NCBI RefSeq assembly: GCF_002899895.1
Contig: NZ_PPEI02000003.1
Span: 186,001-250,000, forward strand
Reading direction: 5' to 3'
Length of the DNA: 64,000 nt
Source: Chryseobacterium oncorhynchi
GTDB taxonomy: Bacteria > Bacteroidota > Bacteroidia > Flavobacteriales > Weeksellaceae
The notes under the pieces were generated by a model. That model was not told where the DNA came from and did no database searches. It saw only the letters and a list, made by a program, of their open reading frames with translations. The position numbers and the translations under genes are program-made. Of this stretch, positions 58,977 through 64,000 are shown piece by piece (position 1 is the first letter of the stretch; every line of letters begins with the position of its first letter).

Positions 58977-60806
58977 ATGAATTGTATAGAATTAAATGAT
59001 CCGTTCACAGGAGAGTGGATCTCTTTTTTAGAAACAACAGTAACATATAATGGTAATCCAATTACAGATATTATGTGTGAGAAGAACGGTGAAATGTATA
59101 AGAAAATCAATAACAAATACTACCGTAGGATAATTCACGATGGAAAAATTAATGTGAAATGGTTTGGGGCTTTAGGAAATGGAATCAATGATGAAGCCAT
59201 TTATTTTAATAAAGCATTGGAATTTATCGCTGATATTGGTGGTGGAACCCTATTTGTCCCTGCCGGAAAATACAAATTGAGCCATGTAGATTGTTTAACT
59301 AAAAAATATTCAAATATTACCATATTAGCATATGACGCTGAGTTTATTCAACTTTTGGGCACTCAAATTCAATTTCCTCACCCTACTCCAAAGGATCCAA
59401 ATGGTATACTTAAGACATACGGAAGATATAGAGCAGCAGATGGGATGTTTGTGTTTGATGCTCAGGTCTCTAACCAAACCGATGATTCTAACTCCATTAA
59501 GAATATTAAGTTTATAGGAGCTAAGTTTAGTGGTAATGTTAATGAAAAAGGGTTTGATGAATTACTTCATCTGGTTTGTATGCATGGTGTTTCTAATGTG
59601 ACTTTTGAATATTGTTCTTTTGTAGGATTTATGGGAGATGGAGTGGCTGTTTGTAGAGGACTAAAGGAAGAAGAGGAAGGTGTTATCATCAGAGATGCTT
59701 ATAATAGAGATGTTAATTTTTACAAATGTAATTTTGACGGAGTAAATAATGATAACAGACAGGGTATCTCTTTATACTACTGTGATGGATTCAGTATTGA
59801 TTTCTGCAATTTTGAAAATATTTGCAGACCCGATATGATAGGCGCTGTTGATATAGAACCCGATACAGATAATACCATTTCAAGAAGAGGAGTAATTTCA
59901 AACTGTAGTTTTAGAAACATTGGAGGAGCTAACGGAGCGGTTACTTTATTTTTGAGAAATTATAAAGGGACAGCAGAAAAAATTTCTCATTTAGGATATA
60001 TTATTGATAATTGTGATTTTCAAGATGTGCTAGCTCCTTTGTCTGTAATAGGGAATGATAATTTTATGACGAAGACTTCAAACTATGGAGTGATATTCAA
60101 AAATAATAGAATCCTTAATACAGAGGGTGTTGGAGATTTAAGAAAAGCATATGGTGTACTCTTCTATAACAATTTCTTCAAAAATGTGACTTCAGAAACC
60201 ATGACGGTAATACGTGCTGATGGAGGTAAAAATATAACTTTTGAGAAAAACACTTTTGATAATTTCAAAAATCCGGATGGACTGGCATTTGTTGGAACGA
60301 CTAAAAACATCAATCTCATTGAAAATCAATTTTATAACTTCTCAGGTACATTTATTACGATTAACGATCCCCAAGGAATTGGAAAAATTGTAGAAAATGA
60401 ATTTATATCTTCAGCAATCAATGTTCAATTTCCATTGATTACTTCTTCTTCAGCAACTCCTGAAAAGCTTATCACCAGCATGGTAAAAGACAATGTTTAT
60501 GGTCCCAATATTCCGTCTGTAAACTTGTATTATTTCGTAAATGGAAATAATAACCCTACACTCGAAAACATTACGCCTAACAAGGTAATGTATGGCGAAA
60601 GTCAATCTCAGATGACAGGAAATATGCCAACAGGTTTTGTGGGAGACCCAACTGCCATAGTAAAAATGTCTCGTGAGAATATAGCTGACAATTACTACCC
60701 TCATGTGTATCAGACGCTATATCCGTCTCCTAATAATAATGGTAAAATTTGGAGAAGACAGGCGATCAATCAAACAACCTGGGGAAATTTTATTGAAATT
60801 TCATAA
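58977..60806 (+). CDS. Pectate-lyase-3-type beta-helix protein (tail-spike-like)
   Basis: 609 residues, no signal peptide. After a short N-terminal part, INVKWFGALGNGINDEAIYF is the classical opening of the Pectate_lyase_3/beta-helix family (GAxGDGxxDDTxAI). Many short repeats of strand-turn type follow (NVTFEYCSFVGFMGDGVAV, GVISNCSFRNIGGANG, NITFEKNTFDNFKN). The end, YYPHVYQTLYPSPNNNG and then WRRQAINQTTWGNFIEIS, looks like a pyocin knob or tail-fibre tip. Together this resembles phage or tailocin receptor-binding spikes that bind or cut polysaccharide. No other phage gene is near. Confidence 0.75.
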   Translation: MNCIELNDPFTGEWISFLETTVTYNGNPITDIMCEKNGEMYKKINNKYYRRIIHDGKINVKWFGALGNGINDEAIYFNKALEFIADIGGGTLFVPAGKYKLSHVDCLTKKYSNITILAYDAEFIQLLGTQIQFPHPTPKDPNGILKTYGRYRAADGMFVFDAQVSNQTDDSNSIKNIKFIGAKFSGNVNEKGFDELLHLVCMHGVSNVTFEYCSFVGFMGDGVAVCRGLKEEEEGVIIRDAYNRDVNFYKCNFDGVNNDNRQGISLYYCDGFSIDFCNFENICRPDMIGAVDIEPDTDNTISRRGVISNCSFRNIGGANGAVTLFLRNYKGTAEKISHLGYIIDNCDFQDVLAPLSVIGNDNFMTKTSNYGVIFKNNRILNTEGVGDLRKAYGVLFYNNFFKNVTSETMTVIRADGGKNITFEKNTFDNFKNPDGLAFVGTTKNINLIENQFYNFSGTFITINDPQGIGKIVENEFISSAINVQFPLITSSSATPEKLITSMVKDNVYGPNIPSVNLYYFVNGNNNPTLENITPNKVMYGESQSQMTGNMPTGFVGDPTAIVKMSRENIADNYYPHVYQTLYPSPNNNGKIWRRQAINQTTWGNFIEIS

Positions 60807-60840
60807 CCAGAAAAAGAAAAGTTTCATATAGATAGTATAT

Positions 60841-60870
60841 AAATCTTTCGGATTAATTTCCGGAAGATTT
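60841..60870 (+). terminator. Terminator after the tail-spike-like gene
   Basis: AAATCTTTCGG and CCGGAAGATTT pair (one wobble), followed by a T-run. Confidence 0.75.
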
Positions 60871-60947
60871 TTTTATTGTTTGTTCTTTAATGATTCTGAT
60901 TATTAGAATATTATCAATTTAAATATGTGTTTTTTTAAAATAGAAAA

Positions 60948-61038
60948 TTAATTACATTTACTTCAAAAACACACCGTGCTGATCAAAATTTATGGCAGCG
61001 CCATTCCTGGAGTTGCCGCACAGACGATAACCATAGAA
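60948..61038 (+). repeat. 91-bp direct repeat, copy A (comM 5' end duplicate)
   Basis: Matches 62960-63050 at 85 of 91 positions. It contains the 28 bp before the comM start and the first 21 codons. Four of the six differences are synonymous third-codon changes; the others are the start codon (GTG for ATG) and CCT for CAT (P for H). Confidence 0.9.
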
Positions 61039-61098
61039 AATTTGGAGCAAAATTTTGATAAAACAATAAGAGGGATGATTTTATCATCCCTCTTATAA
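60976..61098 (+). pseudogene. Truncated comM fragment (about 21 codons plus unrelated tail)
   Basis: From GTG 60976 the frame reads [20 protein letters not shown], as in comM, then leaves the homology after about 21 codons and continues through unrelated sequence to TAA at 61096-61098. It cannot make a working protein. It is the 5' end of the repeat copy A and lies in an otherwise gene-free 343-bp space (60807-61149) that also holds two terminators. Confidence 0.75.
61066..61096 (-). terminator. Terminator after the second beta-helix gene
   Basis: ATAAGAGGGATGA and TCATCCCTCTTAT form a perfect 13-bp stem around TTTTA; the minus side continues TTATTGTTTTATC. Confidence 0.75.
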
Positions 61099-61149
61099 GC
61101 TTTAAATAAGACGTTTTAGTCTAAAGCCAGTCTATCTCAAGTGCCATTT

Positions 61150-62715
61150 CTAATATTCTATATTCCAAGCAAACTTTGCTAGTCCTGTTCCCGGAGCTGA
61201 GTCTACAAAAATGGAGAATTTTCCTTCTGAACTCTGATCAATCCACCATTTTTTTGCTTGCCCTAAATTATTTGTAGGAGAAACATTTATACAATCTAAT
61301 GGGATGGTAAAAGGAAGTCCATGATTTACAATAACTTTATTTTCTGTAGCTATAATGTCTGCTGTTCCTTTTGCTTTATATGGAATATTGGGAACGTTTT
61401 CATTAGGTGATAATCGGCCTTCATTCACTACGATCCAGTCAATTTCGGCAGTAGATCCTATGGGTGCATTGACATCAAAAACCAACCCAATCTGGGTTAA
61501 ATTATTATTGTCTATTCTTTTTGAAACACTTATAATTTCATAATCCTGGGTGTGATTGGGAGTACCATGTAGGAAAGATACATCAGAGTTTACAATGACA
61601 GGAAACACCTTATAACTTGATTTAACTTTCATAGTAACAGTTACATATTTTCCAAAATACTTTGAAGGTTCCAATAAATTAACATAAAACTTTCCAAACT
61701 GTGAAGTTTGCGTTACTTTAACTCCATTACTGGTTCTCTCAAAACTACAGTTTTGTCCGATATAGTTTTCTATCCTATTAAAGTTATTATCTAAAATATT
61801 AGAAATAAATGATTTTCCGTATCTGATAGGTGCGAATTTGTTGTCAAATTCTGTAAGTGAATGTGCCCTTTTAACTATATTCAAATTGAAATAATGGTCA
61901 ACCATCTTAGTTTCATCCTTAATGAGCCCTTCTACACCTCCTCCAATAAAAGAATTATTATAACTTCTGATATCGGTTGCAGATAAATCAAGCCAGTAGA
62001 AAGTACCGGTTTTAGAGTCATTAAAAATTTGAAGATTGGAAAAAACATTGGCCATTCCGGACAATTTGATTCCTGTTTTTTCAATATTACCTTCTACCAG
62101 ATCTACAATCCTTAAATCAGAAATTATATTGTTAATGATAGACGTTGAGCCTCCTTCCTGAATAGAAAAAGCAGTTCCTGTAAATTGTTTTATATAACAT
62201 CCATAGAAAAGATTATGAGTTACCCAGGCATCGGCTGTAGCCGCTTCCATGACGATACCATTTTTACAATTTTCAATATTTACATTGATATTATTATTAT
62301 GCACCCCACTTGTCTCAGAAACAAGTCTTACTCCGGTAAATTTACCTTGTGGAAGTAGGGTATTACCTACAGCATCAATAATCTCAGGAACCGGAGTGAT
62401 TGTACATGAAATGGTATTATTAATGCACTCACCAAGTCCATTCCCTGTAATTTTGAAAATATCCTTTTCATTGTTTTTATCAACTATTATTTTTACCCCT
62501 TTAATAGTAAACCGTTGAGTTCCCTGTAAATCAAAGGGATTAATGTTACCCACTACTTTTATAACTGACAGATCGCCTATTCCTAGGATTGTGGCATCAT
62601 ATAACAACTCTCTGGAAAGTGTACTGGTTAGAGTCACGGTTTCCACATCAATTGTTACTACTTTACTTAAACTTAATGCTAGGGCTAGATCCCCGTTTAC
62701 GTCGCTAACTTTCAT
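61150..62715 (-). CDS. Second beta-helix, tail-spike-like protein
   Basis: 521 residues, no signal peptide or membrane helix. The N-terminus (MKVSDVNGDLALALSLSKVV) recalls the attachment end of spikes. Repeated short strands (NINVNIENCKNGIVMEAATA, TSIINNIISDLRIVDLVEGN, GTGEC-type turns) suggest a right-handed beta-helix from about residue 70 to 300; the last 200 residues are beta-sandwich-like, perhaps carbohydrate binding (VTVTMKVKSSYKVFPV, KWWIDQSSEGKFSI). No family or catalytic motif recognised. It is convergent with the first spike-like gene and lies inside the comM direct repeat. Confidence 0.62.
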   Translation of the reverse strand: MKVSDVNGDLALALSLSKVVTIDVETVTLTSTLSRELLYDATILGIGDLSVIKVVGNINPFDLQGTQRFTIKGVKIIVDKNNEKDIFKITGNGLGECINNTISCTITPVPEIIDAVGNTLLPQGKFTGVRLVSETSGVHNNNINVNIENCKNGIVMEAATADAWVTHNLFYGCYIKQFTGTAFSIQEGGSTSIINNIISDLRIVDLVEGNIEKTGIKLSGMANVFSNLQIFNDSKTGTFYWLDLSATDIRSYNNSFIGGGVEGLIKDETKMVDHYFNLNIVKRAHSLTEFDNKFAPIRYGKSFISNILDNNFNRIENYIGQNCSFERTSNGVKVTQTSQFGKFYVNLLEPSKYFGKYVTVTMKVKSSYKVFPVIVNSDVSFLHGTPNHTQDYEIISVSKRIDNNNLTQIGLVFDVNAPIGSTAEIDWIVVNEGRLSPNENVPNIPYKAKGTADIIATENKVIVNHGLPFTIPLDCINVSPTNNLGQAKKWWIDQSSEGKFSIFVDSAPGTGLAKFAWNIEY

Positions 62716-62739
62716 ATTTATTTAATTTGTTTGTTATTG

Positions 62740-62747
62740 CAAAACTA
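62740..62747 (-). promoter_or_regulatory. -7 box (TAGTTTTG) for the second beta-helix gene
   Basis: Exact TAnnTTTG on the minus strand, 25 bp before ATG 62715. Confidence 0.45.
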
Positions 62748-62959
62748 CTGTGCGACAACGACAGAACTCGACGTATTTAAAATTTCTATTTTATACAATA
62801 ATTTTTATCATTGTTAATCCATAACCTCAATAAATGTTTGACAGATGTGTGAAACCAATGCAGTCAATTTCGATGTCTGTTTTTATTAATATATTTTTCC
62901 AATATCTATTTTGGGGTATAATATTATTCATGTAAGCGTCATGTTTTCAAAATGATATA

Positions 62960-63050
62960 TTAATTACATTTACTTCAAAAACACACCATGCTGATCAAAA
63001 TTTATGGCAGCGCCATTCATGGAGTTGCTGCACAAACGATAACTATTGAA
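62960..63050 (+). repeat. 91-bp direct repeat, copy B (native comM 5' end)
   Basis: Second copy of the repeat at 60948-61038; here it opens the intact comM gene. The repeats are 2012 bp apart and enclose the beta-helix gene at 61150-62715. Confidence 0.9.
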
Positions 63051-64000
63051 GTAAATGTGGATACCGGAGGAGTTGGGTACCATTTGGTTGGGCTTCCCGA
63101 TAATGCTATCAAGGAAAGCAGTTATCGGATTTCTGCTGCATTGAAAAATGTGGGTTACAAAATTCCCGGAAAGAAAATCACCATTAATATGGCTCCGGCT
63201 GATCTTAGAAAAGAAGGATCTGCCTATGACCTCAGTATCGCGATTGGTATTCTGGCGGCATCAGATCAAATCTTGGCTGAAGAAATTCAGAATTACATTA
63301 TTATGGGAGAGCTTTCTCTGGATGGAAGCCTGCAGCCTATAAAAGGAGTTTTACCTATTGCCATACAGGCTAGAGAAGAAGGATTTAAAGGAATTATTCT
63401 TCCCATACAAAATGCTAGGGAGGCTGCCATTGTCAATGATCTGGATGTATATGGTGCAGAAAATATTAAGGAGGTCATTGATTTTTTTAATGAAGGAAAA
63501 CCCATTGAAAAAATTATTCTGGATACAAGAAAAGAATTTCATGAAAAGATTAATGATTTCCCATTTGATTTTTCTGAAGTTAAAGGACAGGAAACTGCTA
63601 AAAGGGCAATGGAGGTGGCTGCTGCCGGCGGACACAATATCATTTTGATTGGTCCTCCGGGAAGTGGTAAAACAATGCTGGCCAAAAGGGTTCCCAGCAT
63701 CTTACCTGCATTAACACTGAAAGAAGCCTTAGAAACCACGAAAATACATTCAGTGGCGGGAAAAATAGGCACGGAAGCATCATTAATGACTGTTCGCCCC
63801 TATAGATCACCTCATCATACAATTTCTGACGTGGCCCTTGTGGGAGGTGGTAGTTATCCTCAACCAGGAGAAATTTCTCTCGCTCATAACGGGGTATTGT
63901 TTCTTGATGAAATGCCGGAATTTAAACGGACGGTACTGGAAGTAATGAGACAACCCCTAGAGGATAGGGAAGTCACCATTTCAAGAGCCCGATTTACGGT
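62988..64000 (+). CDS. comM: YifB/ComM-family Mg-chelatase-like AAA+ ATPase (runs off the window)
   Basis: Hexameric AAA+ branch-migration helicase that helps integrate incoming single-stranded DNA during natural transformation. The first 337 codons are present. The N-terminal ChlI-like domain ([57 protein letters not shown]) is followed by Walker [16 protein letters not shown] and Walker [15 protein letters not shown]. The AAA+ core and the C-terminal zinc-finger-like lid lie outside the window. ATG at 62988 begins directly inside repeat copy B. Confidence 0.93.
   Translation, partial: MLIKIYGSAIHGVAAQTITIEVNVDTGGVGYHLVGLPDNAIKESSYRISAALKNVGYKIPGKKITINMAPADLRKEGSAYDLSIAIGILAASDQILAEEIQNYIIMGELSLDGSLQPIKGVLPIAIQAREEGFKGIILPIQNAREAAIVNDLDVYGAENIKEVIDFFNEGKPIEKIILDTRKEFHEKINDFPFDFSEVKGQETAKRAMEVAAAGGHNIILIGPPGSGKTMLAKRVPSILPALTLKEALETTKIHSVAGKIGTEASLMTVRPYRSPHHTISDVALVGGGSYPQPGEISLAHNGVLFLDEMPEFKRTVLEVMRQPLEDREVTISRARFT

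Noticed and set aside
58977-62715. Prophage
   Set aside because: Only spike-like genes are seen; no integrase, capsid, tail tube, terminase or lysis genes in the window.
1-64000. CRISPR arrays, insertion sequences, rRNA genes, riboswitches
   Set aside because: No regularly spaced repeats, transposase frames, rRNA stretches or known aptamer motifs were seen in the window.

Overview
This window looks like a piece of chromosome from a flavobacterium of the Chryseobacterium type (Bacteroidota, Weeksellaceae). The evidence is AT-rich DNA, Bacteroidota-style promoters (TTTG about 19 bp before TAnnTTTG) instead of sigma-70 boxes, few clear Shine-Dalgarno sites, a type IX secretion C-terminal sorting domain, double-glycine peptide leaders of the ELKEINGG type, an AccD without a zinc ribbon, and many DUF families common in Flavobacteriia. 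Species is inferred from gene content only.

Layout. 1-400: start of a glycosyltransferase gene (cut by the window edge) and two identical tRNA-Val genes. 0.4-20.8 kb: mostly housekeeping, with folC, an outer-membrane efflux protein/SprT-like/GDP-mannose pyrophosphorylase run, bcp, nth, a DUF885 lipoprotein, a TolQ/TolR/TonB-like energy module, an SpmAB-type membrane protein, accD, fbaA, nadK with a CBS-domain partner, a TrmH-family methyltransferase and a bestrophin. 21-25.2 kb: JmjC-like protein, an acetyltransferase and mutS. 25.2-27.3 kb: an operon of four small double-glycine-leader peptides with conserved cysteines, facing two thioredoxin-fold genes. 27.3-46.8 kb: mixed metabolic and envelope genes (HI0933-type flavoprotein, thiL, AraC regulator with an MFS pump, a LytS/LytTR pair, pepT, HMG-CoA lyase, rhodanese, a short operon with a DUF59 protein, an ATP-grasp protein, a tandem universal stress protein). 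46.8-54.9 kb: a second LytS/LytTR pair followed by a complete RND tripartite pump, with an 11-bp direct repeat of 21-bp period between regulator and pump. 55-58.8 kb: ECF sigma factor with a putative anti-sigma/beta-barrel protein and a T9SS cargo. 58.9-64 kb: two convergent beta-helix (tail-spike-like) genes and comM. The second beta-helix gene is flanked by a 91-bp direct repeat made from the 5' end of comM, which suggests an insertion locus.

The parts most worth follow-up are the cysteine-rich double-glycine peptide cluster (one member is only 53 codons), the putative LytTR operator in front of the RND pump, the comM 5'-end duplication around a tail-spike-like cassette, and a candidate small RNA at about 19.1 kb with a near-perfect promoter and terminator. 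No CRISPR array, rRNA, intact transposon or complete prophage was seen. Functions are assigned by reading motifs, without database searches; start codons were moved inward where a promoter box or signal peptide argued against the longest reading frame.
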